From NCBI GenBank assembly GCA_963727045.1, contig CAVSES010000001.1, positions 1,612,001-1,676,000 of the forward strand: 64,000 bases of DNA, read 5' to 3'. Positions within the stretch are counted from its first letter, which is position 1; each line of letters starts with the position of its first letter. Below the pieces are notes generated by a model, which ran no database searches, was not told where the DNA came from, and saw nothing but the letters and a program-made list of their open reading frames with translations. Shown in pieces: positions 1 to 9,014 of the stretch. The DNA comes from Bog-1198 sp963727045 (GTDB lineage Bacteria > Pseudomonadota > Gammaproteobacteria > Steroidobacterales > Steroidobacteraceae). The position numbers were made by a program, and so were the translations under genes.

Positions 1-2
1 AG

Positions 3-1016
3 CTGGCCGATCAGCCCACGGTCGACGATTCGAACATCGGAAATCGGGACAAGAAGCCGCAGGGCGACGTACCCCTCGTCCCGAGCATTTTGCCTGCATC
101 TGCAGCGCCCATCGTTCCGATGCCGGTGCCCGCGCCCGAACCCGCGCCCGTTGCCGCCGCACCCCAAGCGGGGGCATTGGTGCGCTTTTGGCGCTGGTTG
201 TTCGGCAGCAGTGCGGGCGACGCGTCCGTGGCAGCCCCCTCCTCGCCGCCGCCGCAGACCCAACGTGATCGGCCGGCTCATCGCGATGCGCGTCAGGACC
301 GCTATCGCGGCGGCGCGGATCGGGATCGAAACCGAGACCGCGGGGATAGGGACCGCAACCGGGACGTTCGGCGTGACGGACCCCGGGATCCGCGCCGCGA
401 TGGTCGCCCTCGCGGCGACAACCGCGAGTCCGCTCCGCGCCGCGAGGGCGCGCCGCCGGAGCGTCCAAGCGGGCCCCGTCCGGATGCCCCGCGCGTGGAC
501 CAAACTTTCCGCGCAGAGCAAAGTCCGCGGCCTGAGCAGCCCAGAACCGATCAGGCACCGCGAAGCGACACCCAAGGACGCGGCGGCGAACCGCGGTCCG
601 GTGCCAATGATGCCGGGGGCAGCGAGCGCTCCGGCAACGGCGAGCGCTCCGGCGGCGAGCGCGGTGGCCGAAGCCGACGGAGGCGCGGCCGCGGTCGGCG
701 CGATGGAGGCGAAAGTTCCGCCAATGGCGCGAATGCGAATCAGTCCGGCAATCAAGGCCCCGTCCAGGGTCCAAATTCAGGTCCGAATCAAGGTTCGGGC
801 CAGGTTCCAAGTCAAGGTACGCTGCCCGGTCCGGGCTTTGCAGCGACTGCGCCGATCGATTCGGAAGCGGCGTCACCTCGTGAACAGGGGCCACCCCGTG
901 AGCCCCCGCCTCGGGCTCCCGATGCGCCGGCGTCGAGCACCGGCACTGACAACAAGTACGTTGTGTGGTCGTCGGCTCCGGTGGAGGTACCGCGCACCGG
1001 GCCGGACGACCGCTAG
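3..1016 (+). CDS. rne: Ribonuclease E, C-terminal tail (5' end outside window)
   Basis: The frame is open from base 3, so the gene starts left of the window and only its tail is seen. It reads as the disordered C-terminal half of RNase E, the membrane-associated endonuclease that initiates mRNA decay. Seen: a Pro/Ala-rich linker, a short amphipathic aromatic-basic segment (LVRFWRWLFG) like the membrane-anchoring segment of RNase E, a long Arg/Asp-rich stretch as expected for its RNA-binding region, an Asn/Gln/Gly repeat, and a YVVWSS terminus. No catalytic S1 or DNase-like domain lies inside the window, so the call rests on architecture and composition. Another arginine-rich RNA-binding protein is the alternative. 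Confidence 0.65.
   Translation: MADQPTVDDSNIGNRDKKPQGDVPLVPSILPASAAPIVPMPVPAPEPAPVAAAPQAGALVRFWRWLFGSSAGDASVAAPSSPPPQTQRDRPAHRDARQDRYRGGADRDRNRDRGDRDRNRDVRRDGPRDPRRDGRPRGDNRESAPRREGAPPERPSGPRPDAPRVDQTFRAEQSPRPEQPRTDQAPRSDTQGRGGEPRSGANDAGGSERSGNGERSGGERGGRSRRRRGRGRRDGGESSANGANANQSGNQGPVQGPNSGPNQGSGQVPSQGTLPGPGFAATAPIDSEAASPREQGPPREPPPRAPDAPASSTGTDNKYVVWSSAPVEVPRTGPDDR
722..818 (+). repeat. Asn/Gln/Gly/Pro low-complexity repeat in the RNase E tail
   Basis: Degenerate short repeats of the form N-Q-x-G and G-P-N-x-G run through this stretch of the tail (for example GNQGPVQGPNSGPNQGSG). They are imperfect at DNA level and follow an Arg/Asp-rich stretch. This is typical variable disordered sequence and is not a mobile or structural DNA repeat. 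Confidence 0.6.
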
Positions 1017-1020
1017 TCCG

Positions 1021-1827
1021 CTACGGTAGTCTGTGCGCGCTCGATGCGCCGAGCGCGCGCAGGCGCCAGCTCAGCGCCGCGCTGGTGCAGAGAAGCGCGA
1101 GGGCCAGGCCGCGAAGGGCGGCGACGGCGACGCTTGCCAGTGCCTTGATCGTGTGTCCCGGAGCCTCGCCTAAGCGAGCCCATTGCAACCACGCAGCCGT
1201 GAGGGCGACAGCGAGCACCCAATAAGTCAGATTCCACAGCCGACGCTCCCCGGTTCGCAAGGGCCGATGGGGTACGGGCGCCTCGCGGCCCCGGCGCAGT
1301 CCATAGCCGATCAGCCCCAGCACGACGATCAGGCCGATCAAGGAGCTGCCGTCCTGCAGCAACCTCACCACGGCCACCCGGTGATTTCCGATATCGACGA
1401 CCGGCTCTTCGAGCCAGGGGATCATGCGCATGCCGCGCGCGTTCTCGTGAGTGAATGCATCCCATACCAGGTGCGTCAGCGCTCCGGCCAACACTCCTCC
1501 GGCCGCCAGGATCCACTGGCGGATGCTGGTGAAGTTCGCGGGTGAGGAAAACTGGCGCCATCGCGCATATGCGCCCTCCGGCAGCAATTCGATCAGCGGC
1601 GTCTTGACGAGGATTTGGAAGACCCAGTACGCGGTCAACCCCACCGGCATGCAAAAGGCCAGCAGCGCCCAGGCGCTGTGCGTCTCGAAACGCGGCACTC
1701 GCCAGGGAAAAAACAGCCCGAAATCCGGAACCATCGCTCCGATCACGACAGCGGAGAGCAGCCGCCACCGCGCCAGAAGGCGCGAGAACGGCAGCACGGC
1801 GGCGGCGTGTGAAATGGTAAACGGCAT
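1021..1827 (-). CDS. DUF4184 family membrane protein
   Basis: A 268-residue integral membrane protein opening with MPFTISHAAAVLPF, the hallmark N-terminus of the DUF4184 family, followed by several hydrophobic helices and a VWDAFTHE motif in the middle. The family's function is not established; the conserved His and Asp residues near helix ends could bind a metal, but that is inference. A TTG codon lies directly before the ATG; I chose the ATG at 1827 because family members start MPFT. It converges on rne with only 4 bases between the stops and is probably a single-gene transcript. Confidence 0.8.
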   Translation of the reverse strand: MPFTISHAAAVLPFSRLLARWRLLSAVVIGAMVPDFGLFFPWRVPRFETHSAWALLAFCMPVGLTAYWVFQILVKTPLIELLPEGAYARWRQFSSPANFTSIRQWILAAGGVLAGALTHLVWDAFTHENARGMRMIPWLEEPVVDIGNHRVAVVRLLQDGSSLIGLIVVLGLIGYGLRRGREAPVPHRPLRTGERRLWNLTYWVLAVALTAAWLQWARLGEAPGHTIKALASVAVAALRGLALALLCTSAALSWRLRALGASSAHRLP

Positions 1828-1914
1828 CAACCGACCCTGGTCGTCATCTCGACGTCATATTACAGATCTATAAACAGGCGGCTACGTCCTGCACATTTTT
1901 CATGGGATCACAGC

Positions 1915-2762
1915 ATGTCCAATATCGATGCGATCAATCAAGCGCCCCTGGGAACGGCGCCCAGGCACACGGCATCCACGCTGGTCGGGCAAAAACCGAG
2001 CCCTTGGTTCAACGTGCTTGCCGCTCTCGTGGTCGTCGCCGGGACCCTGTACAGCGCCATTCATCTGGCGGACGACCTGTCGGTGGTCCGCGATACCAGA
2101 GCATATCCCTATATCCTGTTGGGCATTGCGCTGTTGATCGCCTTGGGCTTCGAGTTCGTCAATGGCTTCCACGACACCGCAAATGCGGTTGCGACGGTGA
2201 TCTGCACGCACTCGATGACGCCGAATCTTGCGGTCGTCTGGTCAGGCTTCTGCAACTTCACGGGCGTGCTGGTTTCAACCGGGGCGGTCGCGTTCGGCAT
2301 CGTCTCGTTGTTGCCGGTCGAGCTGATACTCCAGGTGGGCAGCGGCGCGGGCTTCGCCATGGTGTTCGCTTTGCTGATTGCGGCCATTCTTTGGAACTTG
2401 GGCACGTGGTATTTCGGACTGCCGTCGTCGAGTTCGCACACCCTCATCGGATCCATCATCGGCGTCGGGCTCATGAACCAGCTCATGGCGGCAACTCCCA
2501 CCGGCACCAGACCCGGCAAGTCGGTCAGTATCACTCGCTGGACAAGGTACCGGCCGGATACATGGTCAACATTCGCAACGACATGTACCTGCTGAGCGAG
2601 GGGCTGCGATTCGTGGGCAAGGCGGACGCATACAGGAAGCAGCTCGATCACTCGACCAAGTTCATTCCGACCTGGGTCAAGGTCGCCGTGGCCATTGCGT
2701 TGGGTTTGGGCACCATGATCGGATGGAAACGCATGTACTGGCTGCTACGAAACGTTTTGTAG
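1915..2762 (+). pseudogene. Pit-family inorganic phosphate transporter with two internal deletions
   Basis: The first 190 or so residues are a normal Pit low-affinity phosphate/metal-phosphate symporter: N-terminal helices, the FVNGFHDTANAVATVI signature and the LPSSSSHTLIGSIIGVGL repeat. At about 2505 the frame changes and the text jumps to a late part of the family (LDKVPAGYMVNIRNDMYL, then TKFIPTWVKVAVAIALGLG). A second jump follows IGWKR directly into the usual C-terminus (YWLLRNVL). Family members are about 500 residues, so roughly half is missing, including the second signature repeat. As written it cannot make a working carrier. Either real deletions or collapsed assembly would explain it; single-base errors would not. 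Confidence 0.75.
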
Positions 2763-2833
2763 GCCGGCAATCAGGCCGCGCGACGCGGCGGCGATCGAGT
2801 CCGGCTCATCGAAGCCGCTTGCGCCCCCGTACG

Positions 2834-3586
2834 CTAGCGCCCCCGTAATAGGGCACGCACGTGCTCGAGGTCTTGCGGCGTGTCGACGCCCGGAGGCGGC
2901 GGCTCAGCCAGTTCCACCAGGTGAATCCGCATCCCGTGCTCCAGTGCGCGGAGCTGCTCGAGCTTCTCGGTTTCCTCGAGGGGGGACGGCCGCCATGACG
3001 CGAATCTGAGCAGACTGTGCACCCGATAGGCATAGATGCCGATGTGCCGCCACGCACCGGCAAATCGGCCGGGTTGACCCTCGACGACATGATCGCGCGG
3101 CCAGGGAACCGGCGCGCGGCTGAAGTACAAAGCCTCGCCATCCAGCGCTCTCAGCGCCTTTACACAGCTGGGGTCGATGAACTCCGACAGCGTCCGCACA
3201 GGCGCCACCGCCGTCGCGATGTCGATCTGCGGCCGCGCCTCCAAAGCATGGGCGACTTCGCGCACCACAGCCGGGGGCATCATGGGTTCATCGCCCTGCA
3301 GATTCACGACCACCTCGTCCGCCGCGAATCCCTTCGCCGCCACCACCTCGGCAATCCGATCGGTACCAGACGCGTGCTGCGAAGAGGTCATCATGCAGTC
3401 GGCGCCGAAATTCCTGGCCGTATCGAAAACGCGGACATCGTCGGTCGCGATGATCGAAGTCGCCGCACCGCTCGCCTGCGCGCATTGCCACACCCACTGG
3501 AGCAGGGGCCGGTCGCCGATGACGAGAAGTGGCTTGCCGGGCAGGCGCGAGGCGGAGAAGCGGGCCGGTATGATGACGTGAAACAT
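2834..3586 (-). CDS. kdsB: 3-deoxy-manno-octulosonate cytidylyltransferase (CMP-Kdo synthetase)
   Basis: Activates Kdo with CTP to CMP-Kdo in the cytoplasm, the sugar donor for the lipopolysaccharide inner core. The 250-residue length is normal. Family motifs are all present: the nucleotide-binding IPARFSASRLPGKPL at the N-terminus, IIATDD near residue 45, SGTDRIAE near 73, VNLQGDEPMM near 93 and the GVDTPQDLE end. It is the last gene of a lipid A operon, 13 bases after the Trm112-like gene, which fits co-expression with lpxK and msbA. Confidence 0.95.
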   Translation of the reverse strand: MFHVIIPARFSASRLPGKPLLVIGDRPLLQWVWQCAQASGAATSIIATDDVRVFDTARNFGADCMMTSSQHASGTDRIAEVVAAKGFAADEVVVNLQGDEPMMPPAVVREVAHALEARPQIDIATAVAPVRTLSEFIDPSCVKALRALDGEALYFSRAPVPWPRDHVVEGQPGRFAGAWRHIGIYAYRVHSLLRFASWRPSPLEETEKLEQLRALEHGMRIHLVELAEPPPPGVDTPQDLEHVRALLRGR

Positions 3587-3599
3587 GCTGGCGGCAGGC

Positions 3600-3794
3600 T
3601 CAACCGTCGAGCAACGGATCGTCCGCGCCCAGGGTCCTGGCCTCCTCAGGCAACATCACCGGAATCCCCTCGCGCACGGCGTAGGCCAGCCGATCAGGCC
3701 GGCACACGAGCTCGAGCGCGTTGCCGCCGCCTGAAACTCGCAACGGTCCCTTGCAAATCGGACATACCAAGAGGTCGAGCAATCGCTTGTCCAT
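3600..3794 (-). CDS. Trm112/YcaR family protein
   Basis: A 64-residue protein of the Trm112-like (YcaR) family, commonly found between lpxK and kdsB. It begins MDKRLLDLLVCPICKGPL with a CxxC pair; a third cysteine lies at about residue 31 (LVCRPD) and the C-terminal half has the family's AYAVREGIPVMLPEEAR. Trm112 in eukaryotes and archaea activates methyltransferases; the role of the bacterial short form is not settled. A GAGG ribosome-binding site lies 4 bases before the ATG. Spacing of 6 bases to lpxK and 13 to kdsB shows it is in the operon. Confidence 0.9.
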   Translation of the reverse strand: MDKRLLDLLVCPICKGPLRVSGGGNALELVCRPDRLAYAVREGIPVMLPEEARTLGADDPLLDG

Positions 3795-3800
3795 AAAACC

Positions 3801-4805
3801 TCAAGAGCGCGCCGCGCGCGCATGAATCGCCCGGGTGACGGTATCGAGCAGCAGCTTCGACTCGGCACCGTCGAAACTCGCGGTGACGGGAACGTACCAA
3901 TGCTGCGTACCGGCCATTCGCTCGCATTTTACGGCATCCTTCTCCGTCATGAGCACCGGTCGCTCGTCGGCGAAGGAAATGTCGCCGATCTCAAGTCGAG
4001 CATGATCCGACAGCGGATGACCGACGACCTCGATGCCGTACGCGCGCAGCATGTTGAAAAACCGCTCTGGATTGCCGATTGCGGCGACCGCGTGCACGGA
4101 TCGGCCGGCAAACTCGGTCAACGGTCTGGCCGCGTTGCCGAGCAAACGCATGGCGCTTTTTGCCTCGAGGCGCATGCTCATGGCGCCCTCGAGCAGGGCG
4201 CGGCCGCCATTCACGACGACGGCGTCCGCGTCTGCCATTCGCGCGGGCGTCTCGCGCAGCGGACCGGCCGGCAGCAGCCAGCCGTTGCCGAAACGGCGGT
4301 CGCCGTCGATGACGACGATTTCGCAGTCGCGGGCCAGGGCATAGTGCTGCAAACCATCATCGCTCACCACCACGTCGCATCCTGCATTCACCAGCAGCTG
4401 GGACGCCGCCGGACGGTTGCGGCCGGCCGCGACCGGCACGCCGGTGCGCCGCGCCAACAAAATGGGCTCATCTCCCACCACGTTGGGATCATCCGACGGA
4501 TTGACGAGCCGCACGTTTCCGGACGAACCCCCGTAGCCCCGGGTGACGACACCGGGCTTGTACCCGAGGTCCGCCAGGTGCGCGACCAGCCAGCAGACCA
4601 GCGGTGTCTTTCCGGTTCCTCCGACGCTCAGGTTTCCGACCACGACGACGGGCGAGGAAACGCGCGTCGATTTGCGCAGGTGCTTCGCGTAGAGGTACCG
4701 GCGCAATCCTGCGGCGGCGCCGTAGATGAGCGACAGCGGCAGCAGCCACCACGGCGGCGCGGCGTGGTCGTACCAAATCCGATTGAGCCAGGTTTGAACC
4801 GACAT
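3801..4805 (-). CDS. lpxK: Tetraacyldisaccharide 4'-kinase
   Basis: Phosphorylates the 4' position of the tetraacylated lipid A disaccharide at the inner membrane. With the ATG at 4805 the protein has 334 residues, begins MSVQTWLNRIWYD, has one hydrophobic N-terminal helix (about residues 17-33) and a P-loop GNLSVGGTGKTPL at about 58-69, followed by TRGYGG and the SDDGLQHY motif of LpxK. A longer in-frame extension into msbA is possible but has no family similarity. It starts 4 bases after the msbA stop, the standard msbA-lpxK arrangement. Confidence 0.95.
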   Translation of the reverse strand: MSVQTWLNRIWYDHAAPPWWLLPLSLIYGAAAGLRRYLYAKHLRKSTRVSSPVVVVGNLSVGGTGKTPLVCWLVAHLADLGYKPGVVTRGYGGSSGNVRLVNPSDDPNVVGDEPILLARRTGVPVAAGRNRPAASQLLVNAGCDVVVSDDGLQHYALARDCEIVVIDGDRRFGNGWLLPAGPLRETPARMADADAVVVNGGRALLEGAMSMRLEAKSAMRLLGNAARPLTEFAGRSVHAVAAIGNPERFFNMLRAYGIEVVGHPLSDHARLEIGDISFADERPVLMTEKDAVKCERMAGTQHWYVPVTASFDGAESKLLLDTVTRAIHARAARS

Positions 4806-4809
4806 TCCG

Positions 4810-6573
4810 CTATGCGTTGAACTGCATCCCATGAAGAGCCGCATACAATCCGCCGCGCGCCATGAGCTCATGGTGCGCGCCGCTTTCCACGATCCTGCCC
4901 TGGTCGAGAACGATGATTCGATCGGCACCTTCCACCGTGGAGAGCCGGTGTGCGATCACCAACGTCGTGCGGCCTTGCATCAGAACGCCAAGCTCGTGCT
5001 GCACGCGCCGCTCCGATTCGTTGTCGAGCGCGGCAGTCGCCTCGTCCAGAATCAGCACGGGCGAATCCTTGAGGAGGGCGCGCGCAATGGAGATCCGCTG
5101 CCGCTGCCCGCCGGACAGGTTCTGTCCGCGGTCCGTCAACGGCGTGTCGAACCCCTGCGCCTGCTGCGCCACGAATTCCATGACGTTCGCCGCACGCGCG
5201 GCAGCCTCCACCTCCGCGTCCGTCTTGCCGACCGCATTGAAGGCGATGTTGTTGCGGATCGTATCGTTGAACAAGATCACGTCCTGACTGACAAGGCTCA
5301 CCTGGGAGCGCAAATCGGTCAGCCGATACTCGCGAACGTCGACGCCGTCCAACAGCACCGAGCCCTGCTGCACGTCGTAGAACCGCGGCACCAGACCCAC
5401 GAGCGTGGTCTTGCCGCTGCCGGACCGTCCGACGATGGCGACTGTTTCGCCCGGGCGGACGTGAAAACTCACATCGTGCAGAACCTCTCCCTTGTCCCCG
5501 TCGTAGGCGAAGGAGACATTGCGAAACTCGATCTCGCCGCGGGCACGGCTGAGCGTTCGCGACCCGCCGCTGCCTTCGGTCGGATGATCCATGATCTCGA
5601 ACACGCTTTGGCCCGCCGCGATGCCCTGCTGCAGCGGCCCGCTCATGTTGACGAGGCTGCGCAACGGCGAGGGGATGAGCATCAATGCGGTCAGAAAGCC
5701 GAAGAACTCATCCACCTGCATGTGATGGGTGAATACCTGCCGTATGGCGACGTACAGCACGCTTGCGAGCGCTATCGATGCGATGCACTGAACGACGGGG
5801 TTGCTGACGGCCCTCGCGCGGATCAGCTTCATGTTCGAGGCGCGGTTGTGTTCATTGACGCGCTCAAACCGCTCGGTTTGATGGTCTTCGGCGTTGAAGA
5901 TCTTGATCAATCGGTGCGCGTCGATGGCTTCCTTGGCGACCCGCGTGATATCGCCCATGGAATTTTGAATCCGCTCGCTGTAACGGCGGAAGCTGCGGTT
6001 CGCAATCTGCATCAGCAACGCAATGACGGGGGCGGCGACGATGCAGAACACCGCGAGCCGCCAATTCATGTAGAACAGCGTGACCAGCAGCCCCAGAATC
6101 GTGAGGCTGTCGCTGATGAGCGATATGGCGGCGCTGGTCGCCGCCGCCGCCACGAGTTCGATGTTGTTGGTCAATTTCGACAGCAGCTGCCCGGACTGCT
6201 GCCGGTCGAGATAGGCCGTGGGCAGGCGCAGGTAGTGCGAAAACACGTCTCGGCGCAGCCCCTTGATGACCTGCCGTCCGACCCAGCTCGGGTAGTAGCT
6301 CTGCACGTAGTCGCCAATGCCGCGCAGCGTGAACAGCACGACGACCCCGATCGGCACTTGCCACAGGACATCCGGATTCTTGACGATGAATGCGCCGTTC
6401 AGAAATTTCTTGACCAGATACGCGAGGGCGGCGTTGGACGCGGCGAACAGCATCGCGCCGAGCACGCCGATCAGAAAGACACCGACATAGGGTTTTGCGT
6501 ATTTGAGCAGCCGCCGATAGATCGACCATGAATCGCCGGCAGGTTTGAGGACCGCAAGCGTGGCGTCGCTCAA
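4810..6573 (-). CDS. msbA: Lipid A export ABC transporter MsbA (ATPase/permease)
   Basis: A half-transporter of 587 residues that flips lipid A-core across the inner membrane. The N-terminal 320 residues carry six hydrophobic helices; the nucleotide-binding domain has Walker A VGRSGSGKTTL (about residue 380), Q-loop, signature LSGGQRQRISIARAL, Walker B PVLILDEATAALD and the switch histidine in IAHRLST. It overlaps exbD by 4 bases (start inside the exbD end) and is followed immediately by lpxK, so translation is probably coupled. Confidence 0.95.
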   Translation of the reverse strand: MSDATLAVLKPAGDSWSIYRRLLKYAKPYVGVFLIGVLGAMLFAASNAALAYLVKKFLNGAFIVKNPDVLWQVPIGVVVLFTLRGIGDYVQSYYPSWVGRQVIKGLRRDVFSHYLRLPTAYLDRQQSGQLLSKLTNNIELVAAAATSAAISLISDSLTILGLLVTLFYMNWRLAVFCIVAAPVIALLMQIANRSFRRYSERIQNSMGDITRVAKEAIDAHRLIKIFNAEDHQTERFERVNEHNRASNMKLIRARAVSNPVVQCIASIALASVLYVAIRQVFTHHMQVDEFFGFLTALMLIPSPLRSLVNMSGPLQQGIAAGQSVFEIMDHPTEGSGGSRTLSRARGEIEFRNVSFAYDGDKGEVLHDVSFHVRPGETVAIVGRSGSGKTTLVGLVPRFYDVQQGSVLLDGVDVREYRLTDLRSQVSLVSQDVILFNDTIRNNIAFNAVGKTDAEVEAAARAANVMEFVAQQAQGFDTPLTDRGQNLSGGQRQRISIARALLKDSPVLILDEATAALDNESERRVQHELGVLMQGRTTLVIAHRLSTVEGADRIIVLDQGRIVESGAHHELMARGGLYAALHGMQFNA

Positions 6574-6992
6574 GGAGGGGCTTCCTCATGAACCGTGGCG
6601 ATGTTCAGCTGCGCGAATCCCAACTTGCCCGCCACGTCCATGGCGGTCACGACGGCTTGATGGGTGGTGCGGGCGTCGGCGCGAATGGTGATGGGCCCGC
6701 GGTCGCCGCCGGCCTCCTTGAGCAGCGCGGCGCGCAGCGTATCGGGACTCGCATTGATCAGCGTTCGCTCGTTGACCCGGTAGCCGCCGTCCGCGGTCAC
6801 GGTGATCACCAGGTGCTCGTGCGCGCCCCGCGGGATGGGGGTCTCGCTCGCCTGCGGGAGCTGAACCTTGACGCGGCCCTCTTGGTTGAAGGTGGTCGAC
6901 ACCATGAAGAAGATCAACAGCACCAACAGCACGTCGATCATCGAAATCAAATTGATTTCCGGGTCTTCACGGTGGCGCGGACGCAGATTCAC
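6570..6992 (-). CDS. exbD: ExbD/TolR family biopolymer transport protein
   Basis: A 140-residue single-pass protein of the ExbD/TolR family. The N-terminus has the family's INLISMIDVLLVLLIFFMV, a membrane helix with the proton-pathway aspartate; the rest is a periplasmic domain. Start is a GTG one base after the exbB stop. With ExbB it forms a proton-driven motor. The position directly before msbA and lpxK is the common arrangement in this group, where the pair may serve the lipid A export locus; no tonB gene lies nearby. Confidence 0.9.
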   Translation of the reverse strand: MNLRPRHREDPEINLISMIDVLLVLLIFFMVSTTFNQEGRVKVQLPQASETPIPRGAHEHLVITVTADGGYRVNERTLINASPDTLRAALLKEAGGDRGPITIRADARTTHQAVVTAMDVAGKLGFAQLNIATVHEEAPP

Positions 6993-6993
6993 G

Positions 6994-7617
6994 TCATTCC
7001 GCCCGCGTCAGCCTGCCGCGCTCGTCCAACGCGTCGACGAGCTTCATGGCTTCCTTTTCCATGCGCACCACCAGGCGTTCGACCTTGCCGCGGAGGAACC
7101 GGTAGGCGATGAGCGACGGAATGGCCACGGTCAAGCCCGCCGCGGTGGTGATGAGCGCCTCTCCGATGCCGCCGGATAGTATCCTCGGGTCGCCGATTCC
7201 GTTCGCAGTAATCGCATTGAACGCATGGATGATGCCGGCCACCGTTCCGAGCAGACCGAGCAGCGGCGCGACGGCGGCGATCGTGCCCAGCGTGTTCAGA
7301 AACCGCTCCAATTCGTGCACCACGTGCCGTCCGCCATCCTCCAGCCTCTCCACCATCAGCGCGCGGGACTTGTTGCGGTTGGCAAGCCCGATGGCCAGGA
7401 GCTTGCCGAGCGGCGAATTCTGCTCGAGCGCCGCCACCAGCTTCTCGCTGAGCTGATCCGCCTCGATCCAGTTCCAGACCTTTTGCGACAAGTCACGCGG
7501 GATGACCCGGCCGCTCTGCAGGGTCCAAAGGCGCTCCAATATGATGGCCACTGCTGCGATGGAACATAAAATTATCGGCCACATGAAGCCGCCGCCCGCG
7601 CGGATGATCTCCCACAT
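6994..7617 (-). CDS. exbB: MotA/TolQ/ExbB proton channel family protein
   Basis: A 207-residue ExbB-like subunit with three hydrophobic helices: one near the N-terminus (WPIILCSIAAVAIILERLW), and a pair in the second half (TIAAVAPLLGLLGTVAGII and ITTAAGLTVAIPSLIAY) carrying the family's conserved Gly and Thr/Pro residues. The ATG at 7617 is preferred over one 36 bases upstream because a GCGAGGA ribosome-binding site lies 5 bases before it and the family starts MWEIIRAGG. First gene of the exbB-exbD-msbA-lpxK-trm112-kdsB operon. Confidence 0.9.
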   Translation of the reverse strand: MWEIIRAGGGFMWPIILCSIAAVAIILERLWTLQSGRVIPRDLSQKVWNWIEADQLSEKLVAALEQNSPLGKLLAIGLANRNKSRALMVERLEDGGRHVVHELERFLNTLGTIAAVAPLLGLLGTVAGIIHAFNAITANGIGDPRILSGGIGEALITTAAGLTVAIPSLIAYRFLRGKVERLVVRMEKEAMKLVDALDERGRLTRAE

Positions 7618-7782
7618 TGCGTCCTCGCCCGTCAAGTATAAAGCTGCGGGCATGATACTTGAGCGCCGACCGATGAGATACCGTCATCGGCCGGGGGCTA
7701 ACCCGTTGATTTGAGGTGGCCGTACGTCACTGTCGCGATTCGGCGAAACCGGCATAATGGATGCGGGAGTCAATCGCAATCA

Positions 7783-8325
7783 ATGCAACGCTGGCTGAAA
7801 CGCATCACACCTGACCGCCACACGCTGGAGAAGCTCTGGTGTTTGAAGCCTTTCAAGGCTCTCGTGTTCGATCGCGGATGCTGGACGTTCAACCGGCACA
7901 GCGTGACCCGCGCGTTCGCCCTGGGCCTGTTCATCGCCTTCATTCCGCCCACTCCCCTGCCCGTGCATATTGTGACCTGCGTCATACTTGGAGTGCTCTT
8001 CCGGCTGAATCTGCCCGTCCTGTTCGCGACGGTATTCATCAGCAACCCCTTCACCTGGCTGCCGCAGGTCGTCGGTTCGATCTGGGTGGGCGCAAAGCTC
8101 ATGGGAATGGATTTGATGCCCTTCCTGCACGACTTGAAGCACCGGCACCTGGCGGAGCAGGTCCACCAGCTCTGGGCGCCGCTCCTGCTGGGCGCCCTGG
8201 TGCTCGGGTTGGCCGCGGCCGGATGCGGCTACGTGCTGGCGCAATGCGCCTGGCGCGCCCGCGTCATCTATCATCTGCGGCGCCGGCGGGCCCGCTCAAA
8301 CGGCCGCGGCGACGCGCTCCGCTAG
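7783..8325 (+). CDS. DUF2062 domain membrane protein
   Basis: A 180-residue protein with the DUF2062 core: a short basic N-terminus, the SVTRAFALGLFIAFIPPTPL motif, two hydrophobic helices, then FISNPFTWLPQVVGSIWVGA, and a further helix and an Arg-rich tail. The family is widespread near lol and exbBD genes in Gammaproteobacteria but has no established function. Start chosen at the ATG 7783, which aligns with family length; an upstream in-frame ATG would add 24 unrelated residues. Its last 30 bases overlap the end of lolD on the other strand. Confidence 0.85.
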   Translation: MQRWLKRITPDRHTLEKLWCLKPFKALVFDRGCWTFNRHSVTRAFALGLFIAFIPPTPLPVHIVTCVILGVLFRLNLPVLFATVFISNPFTWLPQVVGSIWVGAKLMGMDLMPFLHDLKHRHLAEQVHQLWAPLLLGALVLGLAAAGCGYVLAQCAWRARVIYHLRRRRARSNGRGDALR

Positions 8326-9000
8326 GATACCGTCGGACAGCACCAGAACGCGGTCGAGCCGCGCCGCGAGCCGTTCATCGTGGGTGACGATGACGAGGCT
8401 CGTGCCGAGCTCGCGGTTGAGTTCCAGCATCAATTCGAACACCTGCGCGGCGTTCGTGCCGTCAAGATTGCCCGTGGGCTCATCGGCAAGAACCAGCCTC
8501 GGCTGAGTCACGAGGGCGCGGGCCACCGCCGCGCGCTGCCGTTCGCCGCCGGAGAGCTGCGAGGGACGGTGTGCGAGGCGTCCGGCGAGCCCGACTCTCG
8601 TCAACAACGCGCGCGCCCGCTCTTCGGCCGCGCGCGGGTGCATTCGACGCACCAGAAGCGGCATGGCGACATTTTCGAGCGCCGTGAACTCGGGCAGCAG
8701 ATGGTGAAATTGATAAACGAATCCCACGGCGGAGTTGCGCAAATACCCGCGCTCGGCATCATTCAATCTGTTCATGGCGGATCCGGCGATCTCGACCGTT
8801 CCGCTGGTCGGCAAATCGAGTCCGCCGAGCAGCTGCAGCAAAGTCGTCTTCCCGGAACCCGAGGCGCCGACGATGGCGATGCGCTCGCCGGCGCGCACGC
8901 TGATCGACGCGGCGCGCAGCACCCGGATCTTCACGTCGCCCTGGACGAATTCCTTGGCGAGATCCCTGCCGAGGAGCACCAACGCATCTGTGTTCGACAT
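8296..9000 (-). CDS. lolD: Lipoprotein-releasing system ATP-binding protein LolD
   Basis: ATPase of the LolCDE machine that extracts mature lipoproteins from the inner membrane and passes them to LolA. 234 residues, starting MSNTDALVLLG; Walker A VGASGSGKTTLLQLLGG, signature LSGGERQRAAVARAL, Walker B LVLADEPTGNLD and switch VTHDE are all intact. It lies 14 bases after the second permease gene. An upstream in-frame extension to 9501 is a shadow over the permease gene. The 3' end overlaps the convergent DUF2062 gene by 30 bases. Confidence 0.95.
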   Translation of the reverse strand: MSNTDALVLLGRDLAKEFVQGDVKIRVLRAASISVRAGERIAIVGASGSGKTTLLQLLGGLDLPTSGTVEIAGSAMNRLNDAERGYLRNSAVGFVYQFHHLLPEFTALENVAMPLLVRRMHPRAAEERARALLTRVGLAGRLAHRPSQLSGGERQRAAVARALVTQPRLVLADEPTGNLDGTNAAQVFELMLELNRELGTSLVIVTHDERLAARLDRVLVLSDGILAERVAAAV

Positions 9001-9014
9001 CGTCCCTTCCTTCC

